In this document: piece after piece, positions 49,334 through 57,496 of the stretch
Layout of the letters: each line of letters begins with the position of its first letter
How positions within the stretch are numbered: position 1 is the first letter of the stretch
Source of the DNA: Arthrobacter sp. P2b
Lineage (GTDB): Bacteria; Actinomycetota; Actinomycetes; Actinomycetales; Micrococcaceae
Direction: 5' to 3'
Assembly: GCF_900168295.1 (NCBI RefSeq)
Contig: NZ_FVZL01000006.1
Location: 1 to 64,000, forward strand
Length of the DNA stretch: 64,000 nt
Notes under the pieces: model-generated
Database searches by the model: none
Told to the model about the DNA's origin: nothing
Seen by the model: only the letters and a program-made list of their open reading frames with translations
Made by a program: the position numbers and the translations under genes

Positions 49334-50047
49334 ATGAACGTACCGATCTACCAGCAGGTTCTCGGGGCGGAATTTACCAGGCTGCAGCCTGAACTGCAGG
49401 AGTACTTCTCCCTGGTGCCCGGCTCCGGCCGGTACGGCGTGGGCGAAGGCACGTTCGACGTCGTTGGCTGCCGGCAAGAGTGGCTGCGGCCGCTGTTACG
49501 CCTCACCGGCGGAGAGGAAGCGTTCTTTCCGGAATACGGTGAGAACGTCCCGTTCCGGATCGAAAACCACGCCCACCAGGATCCGTTTGGCCGCTCCAGC
49601 CTGACCGCCCGGCGCGAGATCCGGTTACCCGGCCGGACCCGCATCTTCCAGGACACCACCAGCGCCACCAGCCGTAACGGGAGCCCGCAACTGGTGGACT
49701 ACGTGGGCCGCTACCGGCGGTTGGTCACGGACCTGAACCTCAGCGTCACGGCAGGGGGAAGGCTGCGGGGCGTGTCGGAAGCATCCCGGCTTTTCCTCGG
49801 CCCGCTCCGCGTGCCACTTCCGGCACCGGTGGATGCCAAAGCCTACGCCGAGCAATGGTGGGACCCCGCAGAAGGTGCCAACGGCCGGCACCGCATCCAG
49901 GTCAAGGTCATCCAGCCGCAGATCGGCCTCGTCCTGGTGTATGCCGGCAGCTTCGACTACCGGCTGCGTCCCTACACCGGGGGCAACCCGGCCCGGAGCT
50001 TCCTGCCGCGCTACGCCCAGCCGGACCGCTGGGAAAACCGGGTCTGA
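49334..50047 (+). CDS. DUF4166 domain protein
   Basis: 237 residues. NVPIYQQVLGAEFTRLQPELQEYFSL at the N-terminus, then GVGEGTFDVV and a beta-rich body ending FDYRLRPYTG, matching the DUF4166 pattern. The start is the ATG at 49334: AGGAGG is 6 bases upstream and would lie inside the coding region of the TTG-started longer frame (49316). It follows DUF58 by 33 bases, so probably the last gene of the MoxR operon, though DUF4166 is not a standard member. Function unknown. Confidence 0.82.
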   Translation: MNVPIYQQVLGAEFTRLQPELQEYFSLVPGSGRYGVGEGTFDVVGCRQEWLRPLLRLTGGEEAFFPEYGENVPFRIENHAHQDPFGRSSLTARREIRLPGRTRIFQDTTSATSRNGSPQLVDYVGRYRRLVTDLNLSVTAGGRLRGVSEASRLFLGPLRVPLPAPVDAKAYAEQWWDPAEGANGRHRIQVKVIQPQIGLVLVYAGSFDYRLRPYTGGNPARSFLPRYAQPDRWENRV

Positions 50048-50051
50048 GGCG

Positions 50052-50084
50052 CGTGGCCGCCGGCGCCCCTGCCGGCCAGCCACG
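50052..50084. terminator. Stem-loop between convergent genes
   Basis: CGTGGC-C-GCCGGC / GCCGGC-CA-GCCACG with a 6-base loop. Twelve pairs with a small internal bulge, between the DUF4166 gene and the convergent MetE-like gene. No U-tract. Confidence 0.45.
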
Positions 50085-50089
50085 GCAGG

Positions 50090-51163
50090 CTAGCCCAGGG
50101 CGACCTGGTTCAGGCCGTCCGCCACCTGGGTCAGCCTGCCCAGCACGGCGGTGGCCTGCGCGGGGCTGTGACCGGCAAGCCCCGCTGAGGGGGTGACCCG
50201 GAGGCTGGCCAGGGACGACGCCGGGAGGCCAAGCTGCCGCCACGGGCGCCATACCGACTCGACGCAGTCCGCCACTTTGGGAAGCTGACCTGCTGCAACG
50301 TCAAGGGCTCCGGCCCACACCCGTTTGCCGGCCTCGACCGCTCCCGCCAACTGCTCCCACTGTCGGGACGTCAGGGCTTTGAGCGGCACCGCGATGCCGT
50401 CGGCTCCGGCATGCAGGATCTGGTCGAACGGGGCCTCAACTTCAGGCACCGACACCACCACTTCCGCGGCACCGGCTGCGCGGAGTGCGTCCATCACCAG
50501 GCGCCAGGATTCCCGCGCTTCGGAGGCGGCGACGGCACGCAGGGTGCGGTAGCCGCTGGCAGTGGGAATGGTTCCTGCCAGCACGGCGGCAACATCGGGT
50601 TCGTCGAGCTGAACTACGAGCCGCGCACCGGGAACGGCAGCCGATACCCGGGCGAGGTAGCCTCCGACGCCGGCAGCGAGTGAGGCGGTGAGGTCCCGGC
50701 GCGCGCCGTAATCAAGCAAGGCCCGCTCCCCGTTGTGCAGATGCAGACCCGCCGCCAGGGTGAGCGGGCCCACCAGCTGGAGCTTGATCTCCTCCGCGGA
50801 TGCGTCCTCGGCCCCTGCTACGTCAGCCAGGACGTTGATGTCCGTGGAGAGCGCCGAGGCTGCGCGGCGGAAGTCCTTGCCGGGGCGGTCCACGAGGCGC
50901 CACCCGTACGGCTGGACGTCGACGGCCAGTTCCTCCAGGAGGGAGGCGGTGCGCCCCAGGGCATCGGAGCCCACCCCGCGGGCCGGCAGTTCGGCGAGGA
51001 ACGGCAGGTGCGGGCTGCCGAGTTCACCCCGGATGATCCGGGCGGCTTCGAGCGGGTCCTCCCCGGGCCATGGTCCCAGTCCCGTTGCCGTGACTTCCGC
51101 AGGCGGAGCTTTATCCGGCAGCGCGGCGCCGCGGACGGGTTCGTGCCGTTCGCCCACGGTCAC
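50090..51163 (-). CDS. MetE-like protein (cobalamin-independent methionine synthase fold) lacking zinc ligands
   Basis: 357 residues resembling the C-terminal barrel of MetE: TATGLGPWPGEDPLEAARII at the start, LPARGVGSDALGR, KLQLVGPLTLAAGL, then LVVQLDEPDVAAVL. In MetE the zinc is held by His-x-Cys, Glu and a Cys in the motif DCGL. Here no His-x-Cys is present in the matching region (EVVVSVPEVEAPF), and the DCGL place reads PSAGL. It is therefore unlikely to be a zinc-dependent methyltransferase. M. tuberculosis has a similar gene, Rv3015c, in the mnmA/ligA neighbourhood. It overlaps the chorismate mutase stop by 4 bases. Confidence 0.8.
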   Translation of the reverse strand: MTVGERHEPVRGAALPDKAPPAEVTATGLGPWPGEDPLEAARIIRGELGSPHLPFLAELPARGVGSDALGRTASLLEELAVDVQPYGWRLVDRPGKDFRRAASALSTDINVLADVAGAEDASAEEIKLQLVGPLTLAAGLHLHNGERALLDYGARRDLTASLAAGVGGYLARVSAAVPGARLVVQLDEPDVAAVLAGTIPTASGYRTLRAVAASEARESWRLVMDALRAAGAAEVVVSVPEVEAPFDQILHAGADGIAVPLKALTSRQWEQLAGAVEAGKRVWAGALDVAAGQLPKVADCVESVWRPWRQLGLPASSLASLRVTPSAGLAGHSPAQATAVLGRLTQVADGLNQVALG

Positions 51164-51567
51164 GCGAGTGCTGATGCCTGCGGGTGCTGGCCGGACGCAG
51201 CCTGGTGGTCCTCAGCAATCGCTTCGTGATGGCGGATGACTTCACCGATGATGAAGTTCAGGAATTTTTCCGCGAAGGCAGGATCGAGGTGGGCATCTTC
51301 GGCAAGCCGGCGGAGCCTGGCAATCTGCGCGGTTTCGCGTCCTGGATCTCCCGCAGGGAGGCGGTGGGCGGCCTTCAGGAAGCCCACCTTCTGCGTGGCT
51401 TTGAAGCGCTCTGCCAGGAGGTACACGAGGGTCGCATCGATGTTGTCGATACTGGAGCGGATGGACAGCAGTTCAGCCATCACCGAATTGTCCACCTGGC
51501 CGGCCAACGAACTGGCGGAGGGGTCGTAATCGTCGGAGTCAGGAGAGGGAAGGTTGTGCTGCGTCAT
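51160..51567 (-). CDS. Chorismate mutase, AroQ type
   Basis: 135 residues, all-helical AroQ class, converting chorismate to prephenate for Phe/Tyr synthesis. Characteristic segments are LLSIRSSIDNIDATLVYLLAERFKATQKVGFLKA (the catalytic arginine and lysine of helix 1), then DPGRETAQIARLRRLAEDAHLDPAFAEKFLNFIIGEVIRHH. It is short and monofunctional, like secreted or intracellular actinobacterial chorismate mutases, but has no signal peptide. It is co-transcribed with the MetE-like gene. Confidence 0.93.
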   Translation of the reverse strand: MTQHNLPSPDSDDYDPSASSLAGQVDNSVMAELLSIRSSIDNIDATLVYLLAERFKATQKVGFLKAAHRLPAGDPGRETAQIARLRRLAEDAHLDPAFAEKFLNFIIGEVIRHHEAIAEDHQAASGQHPQASALA

Positions 51568-51608
51568 GATCCCAGTCTATGGGCAGCCGGCCCAATGATC
51601 CGGGTGTT

Positions 51609-51645
51609 AAGCGCCGGCGCCGGATGTCGCCCGGCCCCGGCGCTT
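51609..51645 (-). terminator. Weak stem-loop after the oligopeptide ABC operon
   Basis: AAGCGCCGG / CCGGCGCTT, 9 pairs with a 19-base GC-rich loop, just past the stop of the ATP-binding protein. No U-tract on the minus strand. Confidence 0.35.
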
Positions 51646-51664
51646 GCCCACCATGCTGTGCCGC

Positions 51665-53395
51665 TCAGATGCCCAGCAGCGCCCGGTGCTGTTCCCGGCG
51701 TCGTGCCTGTTCCTCGGGGTCAGGGACCGGCAGCGATGCAATCAGCCGCTTGGTGTAGTCATGCTGTGGGTTGCCCATGATATGGCTCCCGATCCCCTGT
51801 TCCACCAGCCTGCCCTTGTAGAGCACGCCAACCCAGGAGGAGAGGATGTCCACCACTGCAAGGTCATGGCTGATGAAAAGGCAGGCGAACTCGAACTCCT
51901 GCTGGATGTCCTTGAACAGCTCCAAAACCTTGGCCTGCACCGAAACGTCCAGGGCCGACGTCGGTTCATCCGCTATCAGCAGCCGGGGGTTCAGGCTCAG
52001 GGCCCGTGCCAGCGAGGCCCGCTGGCGCTGCCCGCCGGACAGCTCGTGGGGGTACCGGGCAGCATACGACGCCGGCAGCTGGACTGATTCGAGCAGCTCG
52101 CCGACGCGTTTGCGCACCTGGGCGGGGCTTGGCCGGGTGTGGATCACCATGGGCTCGGCGATGCATTCGCCGATGGTCAGCTGCGGGTTGAAGGACGCGG
52201 CCGGGTCCTGGAAGACGAAGCCGATGTCCTTCCGGAGCGGTTTGAAGGTGCGTTCGCGAAGGTTCAGCATTTCGTAGCCCAGGACTTTCAGGCTGCCTCC
52301 GGTGGTCCTGTTGAGCCCGGCGATGGCCCTGCCGATGGTGGTTTTTCCGGAACCCGACTCCCCCACCAGCCCGAAGACCTCGCCCCTCGACAGCGTGAAG
52401 CTGACCCTGTCCACGGCCTTGAAGGCCGGCGTTCCCAGCCTGCCCGGGTACTCGATGGTCAGATTGTTGGCTTCCACCAGGACGTCCTCATCCTGGTGGG
52501 CCCGGCTGGTCAGTCCTTCCGATGCAGAGTTATGCCCCAGGTGCGGCACCGCGGCGAGCAGCTTCCGGGTGTAATCCTGCCGCGGTTCGGCAAACAGGGT
52601 GCGGGCCGGAGCCTCCTCGACGACGTCCCCCTGGTACATCACCACCACGCGGTCGGCCAGGTCCGCCACCACCCCCATGTTGTGCGTGATGAGCACGATC
52701 GAGGTGCCGTACTTGTCCCGCAGGTCTCTGAGGAGTTCCAGAATCTCGGCCTGGACCGTGACATCCAGTGCGGTGGTAGGCTCGTCGGCAACAATCAGGC
52801 CGGGGTTGAGCGCCAGCGCCGCTGCAATGACAACCCGCTGCTTCTGCCCTCCGGAAAACTGCTGGGGGTAGTAGTTGACGCGGTGCTCAGGATCGGGAAT
52901 TCCCACCTTGCGCAGGGCCTCAATGGCCCGGGACTTGGCTTCTTTGGCGGAAACCCGCTTGCCACTCTCACGGCCGGCGTGCGCCCTGATGCCTTCGGCG
53001 ATCTGCCATCCGACGGTGAACACCGGGTTCAGCGCCGTGGACGGTTCCTGGAACACCATGGCCACATCCCTGCCCCGGATCTGGCGGAGGCGGGCGGCAC
53101 TGACACTGATCACGTCAGCCCCGTTGATCACCACCGCGCCCGAGCTGCTGGCTGTTTCCGGGAGCAGGCCCAGGATGGTCTTGGCGGTGACCGTCTTGCC
53201 GGACCCGGACTCCCCCACAATCGCGAGCACTTCCCCCTTCCTGACTTCCAGGCTGACGTCCTTGACGGCATGCACGGGCCCGCCGTCGGTGGCGAAAGTG
53301 ACCTGAAGGTGGTCGATGTCCAGGACCGGACGGCCCCCGTCGAGCTCTCCGTCGCCGGAATGCCCCGCGTCCAACGGGTCGATATTGACGGTCAT
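51665..53395 (-). CDS. Oligopeptide/dipeptide ABC importer, fused double ATP-binding protein
   Basis: 576 residues with two complete ABC domains, equivalent to DppD and DppF joined. Each has a Walker A VGESGSGKT, a signature (FSGGQKQRVVIA and LSGGQRQRASLA) and a Walker B (LIVADEPTTALD and LLIADEPTSALD). Each is followed by the oligopeptide-transporter C-terminal region. The start is the ATG at 53395, which overlaps the permease stop (ATGA). The reading frame is open to 54358, but that part is antisense-like shadow of the permease and not ABC sequence. It energises the two permeases encoded upstream. Confidence 0.95.
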   Translation of the reverse strand: MTVNIDPLDAGHSGDGELDGGRPVLDIDHLQVTFATDGGPVHAVKDVSLEVRKGEVLAIVGESGSGKTVTAKTILGLLPETASSSGAVVINGADVISVSAARLRQIRGRDVAMVFQEPSTALNPVFTVGWQIAEGIRAHAGRESGKRVSAKEAKSRAIEALRKVGIPDPEHRVNYYPQQFSGGQKQRVVIAAALALNPGLIVADEPTTALDVTVQAEILELLRDLRDKYGTSIVLITHNMGVVADLADRVVVMYQGDVVEEAPARTLFAEPRQDYTRKLLAAVPHLGHNSASEGLTSRAHQDEDVLVEANNLTIEYPGRLGTPAFKAVDRVSFTLSRGEVFGLVGESGSGKTTIGRAIAGLNRTTGGSLKVLGYEMLNLRERTFKPLRKDIGFVFQDPAASFNPQLTIGECIAEPMVIHTRPSPAQVRKRVGELLESVQLPASYAARYPHELSGGQRQRASLARALSLNPRLLIADEPTSALDVSVQAKVLELFKDIQQEFEFACLFISHDLAVVDILSSWVGVLYKGRLVEQGIGSHIMGNPQHDYTKRLIASLPVPDPEEQARRREQHRALLGI

Positions 53396-54405
53396 GATGC
53401 CCTCACTTCTGTTGCGATGGCTGCGGTGTCCACCGGCGCCGGGGAACTGCCGCCTGTGCTCTTGCGGCCTCGGAGGCGCGGATCGTTGAGGTCGTTGATG
53501 CTTTCGCCCACCAAGGTCAGGCCCAGTACGGTCAGCACGATGGCCATGCCCGGGAACAGGCCTGTCCACCAGATTCCGGAGGTGGTGTCGGCGAGCGCCT
53601 TGTTCAGGTCGAAGCCCCATTCGGCGGCCGAACTGGGCTCGATGCCGAAGCCAAGGAAACCCAGCCCCGCCAGGGTCAGGATTGCCTCGGACGCGTTGAG
53701 GGTGAAGATCAGGGGCAGGGTTCGGGTGGCGTTGCGGTAGATGTGGCGGCTCATGATCCGAATGTTGGAGGCACCCACCACCTTGGCGGATTCGACAAAG
53801 GGTTCCGCTTTCAAGCGCACGGTCTCGGCCCGAATCACGCGGAAGTACTGCGGGATAAAAACGAGCGTGATAGCGGTTCCGGCCGCGAAGATGCCACCCA
53901 CCAGGCTCGACTGGCCGCCACTGATCACGATGGCCATCACGATCGCCACCAGCAGTGAGGGGAATGCGTAGACGGCGTCGGCGATCACCACCAGGATCCG
54001 GTCGAGCCAGCCGCCGATGTATCCGCTCACCAGGCCCAGGACAACGCCGACCACGATCGACATGGCCACGGCGACGACAATTACCAGGATTGCTGTCTGC
54101 GCGCCCCAGATGACACGGGACAGGACATCGTATCCGCTCACCGTCGTTCCCAGCAGGTGCTTCCCGCCCGGGGCCTGCTGCGTGGGAAAGCTGCCGTCGT
54201 CGTCGGAAAGCTGGGAGAAGCCGTACGGCGCGAGCAGCGGCGCGAGCAGGGCGGTCAGGACGAAGGCGCCGGTCAGGACCAGTCCGGCCACCAGCATGCC
54301 GCGCTGGAGTCCTACGCTCTTGTTGAAGTGGGAGATGACCGGCAGGCGCCGGTACCACGGTGCCCGCGGACTTTCCATCGGGACGGGAACGGCTGGAATG
54401 CTCAT
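53392..54405 (-). CDS. Oligopeptide/dipeptide ABC importer, permease (DppC-like)
   Basis: 337 residues with six membrane helices. The N-terminal OppC-type cytoplasmic stretch and helix 1 (GMLVAGLVLTGAFVLTALLAPLLAPYG) are followed by GTTVSGYDVLSRVIWGAQTAIL, a periplasmic-loop motif of DppC, and the EAA loop FVESAKVVGASNIRIMSRHIYRN. The stop overlaps the ATP-binding protein start. It begins one base after the stop of the partner permease. Confidence 0.93.
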   Translation of the reverse strand: MSIPAVPVPMESPRAPWYRRLPVISHFNKSVGLQRGMLVAGLVLTGAFVLTALLAPLLAPYGFSQLSDDDGSFPTQQAPGGKHLLGTTVSGYDVLSRVIWGAQTAILVIVVAVAMSIVVGVVLGLVSGYIGGWLDRILVVIADAVYAFPSLLVAIVMAIVISGGQSSLVGGIFAAGTAITLVFIPQYFRVIRAETVRLKAEPFVESAKVVGASNIRIMSRHIYRNATRTLPLIFTLNASEAILTLAGLGFLGFGIEPSSAAEWGFDLNKALADTTSGIWWTGLFPGMAIVLTVLGLTLVGESINDLNDPRLRGRKSTGGSSPAPVDTAAIATEVRAS

Positions 54406-54406
54406 G

Positions 54407-55498
54407 TCAGTACCTCACGCGGGGATCGATCAGCGCGGCGATAATGTCCACGATGAAGTTGGTCAAGGCGACGATGATGGCGAGCAGCACCACGATGCCC
54501 TGGACCGCCACGAAGTCGCGTGCTGTGAGGTAATTGGCCAGCTGGAATCCCAGGCCCTTCCACTCGAACGTAATTTCGGTCAGTACCGCGCCGCCGAGCA
54601 TCACAGCGATCTGTAGCCCCATCACGGTGATGATCGGGATCAGTGCGGGCTTGTAGGCATGCTTGGTGACCAGGCGGTATTCGCTTACTCCCCTGGAGCG
54701 CCCGGCCTCCACGTAATCCCTGCCCAGGGTGCCGATGACGTTGGTCCGGACAAGGCGGAGGAAAATGCCGGCGGTCAGCAGGCCGAGGGCCACCGCAGGC
54801 AGCACGGCGTGGGCCAGGACATCGCCGAGCGCGGCCATGTTTCCGCTTCGGAGCGCGTCCAGCCAGTAGATCCCGGTGGGGGCCTCCAGCGAGGTCAGGG
54901 CTAGTTCGCTGGGCGTCTTCGCCCTGCCAGCAACCGGGAGCCAGCCCAGCCACACTGAGAACGTCAGCTTCAGCAGCATGCCCGCAAAGAACACGGGTGT
55001 GGCGTAGCAGAGAATGGCGAACACCCGCAGGACCGCGTCCGCGGCCTTGTCCCGGCGGTGGGCTGCGACCAGGCCCAGGGGGATTCCCACCAGCAGGGCA
55101 ACGAGCAGCGCGTTGATGCTCAGTTCCAGGGTGGCGGAGCCGTAGGTGGTCAGCATTTCGACGACGGCACGGTTGTCCGTAAGGGTACGGCCGAAGTTGC
55201 CGGTGGCCAGCTGGCCAAGGTATTCGAAGTACTGGACCAGGATGGGCCGGTCATAGCCGGCCGCCTGGATGCGTTCCTGGAGCTGGTCGGCAGGCAGTCG
55301 GCCGCCCATGGCCACAGTAATGGGGTCACCGGTAATCCTCATCAGGAAGAAGACCATGGTGACGAGGATGAAGATCGTGGGGAAGATCAGCAGGAAACGG
55401 ATCAGGATGTACTGGCCGAGTCCCCCGCCGGAAGATTTTTTGGTGGCCGGGAGGAGGCCGTCCGCGTCGCTGGGCGGCGCATCAATCAAAGTGGTCAT
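54407..55498 (-). CDS. Oligopeptide/dipeptide ABC importer, permease (DppB-like)
   Basis: 363 residues with six helices: LGQYILIRFLLIFPTIFILVTMVFFLM at helix 1, then RITGDPITVAMGG, the EAA-type loop DYVEAGRSRGVSEYRLVTKHAYKPALIPIITVMGLQIAVMLGGAVLTE and a C-terminal DPRVRY, all OppB/DppB hallmarks. The upstream gap of 119 bases to the binding-protein gene contains a strong hairpin (55554-55586). Confidence 0.93.
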   Translation of the reverse strand: MTTLIDAPPSDADGLLPATKKSSGGGLGQYILIRFLLIFPTIFILVTMVFFLMRITGDPITVAMGGRLPADQLQERIQAAGYDRPILVQYFEYLGQLATGNFGRTLTDNRAVVEMLTTYGSATLELSINALLVALLVGIPLGLVAAHRRDKAADAVLRVFAILCYATPVFFAGMLLKLTFSVWLGWLPVAGRAKTPSELALTSLEAPTGIYWLDALRSGNMAALGDVLAHAVLPAVALGLLTAGIFLRLVRTNVIGTLGRDYVEAGRSRGVSEYRLVTKHAYKPALIPIITVMGLQIAVMLGGAVLTEITFEWKGLGFQLANYLTARDFVAVQGIVVLLAIIVALTNFIVDIIAALIDPRVRY

Positions 55499-55553
55499 GG
55501 TACCTCAGGGTTGTCTGGGCGCCGGCTGCTGCCCGCACCATTAACCAGCACGT

Positions 55554-55586
55554 TGGGGCGGGACGCCTGGCGGGCGTCCCGCCCCA
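55554..55586 (-). promoter_or_regulatory. Intercistronic stem-loop between binding protein and permease genes
   Basis: TGGGGCGGGACGCC / GGCGTCCCGCCCCA, a perfect 14-bp stem with a 5-base loop, 32 bases after the binding-protein stop. No U-tract follows on the minus strand. It is probably an RNA stabiliser or partial terminator that lets more binding protein be made than permease, a common arrangement in binding-protein operons. Confidence 0.7.
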
Positions 55587-55617
55587 TGTGCGGTGGTCGT
55601 CGAATGGTCGGCAGGAC

Positions 55618-57249
55618 CTACTTGGACATCACGCCAAGGCGGGTCTTGAACGACGGGTCGAGGGTTTTTTCAACGCCCTGGACATCCGTTCCTGCCACCA
55701 TGACCTGGGCACCCTGCAGCAGCGGCAGCGTGGAGAGGTCCTTGGCAATGGCTTCCTGGGCCTGGCCCAGCAGCTCACTCCGTTCCGCCTTGTCGGTGGT
55801 GACCAGCTGCTTATTGACGACCTCTGTCACGGCCGGGTTTTCGTAGTGGTTGCCGAGGAAGTTCCCGGGGATGAAGAACGGCGTGAGGTAGTTGTCCGCA
55901 TCCGAGTAATCAGGGAACCAGCCCAGCTGGTACACGGGGTAGGCATCTGCCCTGCGTTCCTTGGTGTAGGTGGTCCACTCCGTGGACTTGAGGTCAACCG
56001 TGAAAAGCCCCGACTTCTCGAGCTGTTCCTTCACCAGGGCGTACTCATCCGCAGCAGACGTACCGTACCTGTCGGTGTACTGCAGCTTCAGGTCCACCAC
56101 GGACGTCACTCCGGCGTCGGTGAGGACCTTCTTGGCCTTGTCCAGGCTGGGTTTGCCGCTGCCGTCACCGTAAAGGCTCTTCAGCGGCTCGGTTGCGCCT
56201 TCGAATTCCTTGGGCACGTAGGAGTAGACCGGGGTGTACGTGTTCTTGAAGACCTGCGACGCGATGACGTCCCGGTCCACCAGGTGCGCAATGGCCTGCC
56301 GGACAGCCAGTGCCTTGGCGGGATCGGCGTCGGGCGTTTTGGCGCCGAAGGGCATGGTGTCGAAGTTGAACACCATGTAGCGGAGTTCTCCGCCGGGACC
56401 CTTGTGGACCTTCACGTTGCTGTCCGACTCGAGGTCAGCAACGTCAGTTGCGGTCAGGATCCGGCCGGCAACGTCAATGTTGCCTTGCTGGACATCGAGC
56501 TTGAGGTTGTTCGGGTCGGCGTAGTGCTTGAGCGTAGCGCCGTCGTTGGCAGCCTTGCCCAGCAGGCCCTGGTAGTCGGCGTTGGGCTTGAAGCTGACCA
56601 GTTCGTTCTTCTTGTAGCTGTCGATGGTGTACTGCCCGGCGAAGGGTTTGGCCGCGACGATGGCGTCGTCGTCCAGGATCTTGTCCGCGGGAAAGACTTC
56701 CTCATCCACGATGGGGCCCGGGTTGGAGGCCAGCACTCCTGGAAAGACCTGGTCGTTGCCGGCTTTCAACGTGAAGACCACGGTGCTGGGGTCAGTGGCC
56801 TCGATCTTTTCCATGTTGGCCAGCAGCGACGCGGGGCCGTTGGGGTCGTCGATTTTCTTGACCCGGTTGAAGGAAAAGACAACGTCGGAGGAGTCCAGTG
56901 TGTGGCCGTTGGCAAACTTCAGGTCCGGCTTCAGCTTCACCGTGTATTCGGTGGGGCTGGTGAAGGAGGCCGACTCTGCAATGTCCGGGGTGGCGTCGGC
57001 TGTTCCCGGAGCGTAGTTGAGCAGGAAGGGGTAGATCTGGTTCATCACCATGAAGGATCCGCCGTCGTAGGAGCCGGCGGGGTCGAGCGTGACCACTTTG
57101 TCAGTCGTTCCATAGGTGATGGCGCCGCCGCCGGCGCCCTCGGTTGCCGTTCCGCCGCCGCCGGAGGGGCCCGTGCAGGCCGTCAGTGCGAGGGCGGAGA
57201 TGCCTGCCAGCGCGATGGCGCCGTGCAGAGCTTTGTTGCTCTTCGTCAT
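55618..57249 (-). CDS. Oligopeptide/dipeptide ABC importer, substrate-binding lipoprotein
   Basis: 543 residues of the SBP_bac_5 family. The signal peptide ends ALTAC (Cys25 lipid-modified), followed by a glycine-rich spacer, the DppA-type start GAITYGTTDKVVTLDPAGSYDGGSFMVMNQIYPFLL, and later FVYKFLNK-like family segments such as VKLKPDLKFANGHTLDSSDVVFSFNRV. Lipid-anchored on the outer face, it delivers peptides or similar ligands to the permeases; the ligand is not predictable. First gene of the importer operon. Confidence 0.93.
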   Translation of the reverse strand: MTKSNKALHGAIALAGISALALTACTGPSGGGGTATEGAGGGAITYGTTDKVVTLDPAGSYDGGSFMVMNQIYPFLLNYAPGTADATPDIAESASFTSPTEYTVKLKPDLKFANGHTLDSSDVVFSFNRVKKIDDPNGPASLLANMEKIEATDPSTVVFTLKAGNDQVFPGVLASNPGPIVDEEVFPADKILDDDAIVAAKPFAGQYTIDSYKKNELVSFKPNADYQGLLGKAANDGATLKHYADPNNLKLDVQQGNIDVAGRILTATDVADLESDSNVKVHKGPGGELRYMVFNFDTMPFGAKTPDADPAKALAVRQAIAHLVDRDVIASQVFKNTYTPVYSYVPKEFEGATEPLKSLYGDGSGKPSLDKAKKVLTDAGVTSVVDLKLQYTDRYGTSAADEYALVKEQLEKSGLFTVDLKSTEWTTYTKERRADAYPVYQLGWFPDYSDADNYLTPFFIPGNFLGNHYENPAVTEVVNKQLVTTDKAERSELLGQAQEAIAKDLSTLPLLQGAQVMVAGTDVQGVEKTLDPSFKTRLGVMSK

Positions 57250-57368
57250 CTGTGAACTTTCTGTTCGATGAGTACGCGCCCGCCGAGGATGTGGGTGCCT
57301 CTGCTCAGGCGGGCAGCGCGTTACTGATGGGTAGATTCAATCAGAGAGTCAACCCCCGGGACGGCCCA

Positions 57369-57388
57369 TTGTGTGAGTTGAGACACAA
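57369..57388. promoter_or_regulatory. Inverted repeat upstream of the importer operon
   Basis: TTGTGT-GAGTTGAG-ACACAA, two 6-bp arms 8 bases apart, about 120 bases upstream of the binding-protein start. An A/T-rich island in GC-rich DNA. A possible operator. Confidence 0.3.
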
Positions 57389-57447
57389 AATTTACCTGGC
57401 GCATCCGCAGCCCCGGTTTTAGGGGCAGTCCGCCGGCAGGAAGGTAG

Positions 57448-57479
57448 AAAAAACGCCGCCCCGGGAAACCGGGGCGGCG
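57448..57479 (-). terminator. Rho-independent terminator of mnmA
   Basis: CGCCGCCCCGG-GAAA-CCGGGGCGGCG, an 11-bp perfect GC stem followed on the minus strand by six U. It begins 18 bases past the mnmA stop. Confidence 0.92.
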
Positions 57480-57496
57480 CTTGGAAAAGTGTTCAG

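Noticed and set aside
47741..49477. A 578-codon open frame opposite moxR and DUF58
   Set aside because: Crosses two conserved genes that are joined by stop-start overlap; Arg/Gln/His-rich shadow translation.
53396..54358. N-terminal extension of the double ABC ATPase frame
   Set aside because: This part overlaps the permease gene in another frame, is Arg/Gly/Pro-rich shadow sequence, and the ATPase has a proper ATG overlapping the permease stop at 53395.
55588..57255. A 555-codon open frame opposite the importer binding protein
   Set aside because: Antisense shadow of a lipoprotein gene with a clear signal peptide and family motifs.
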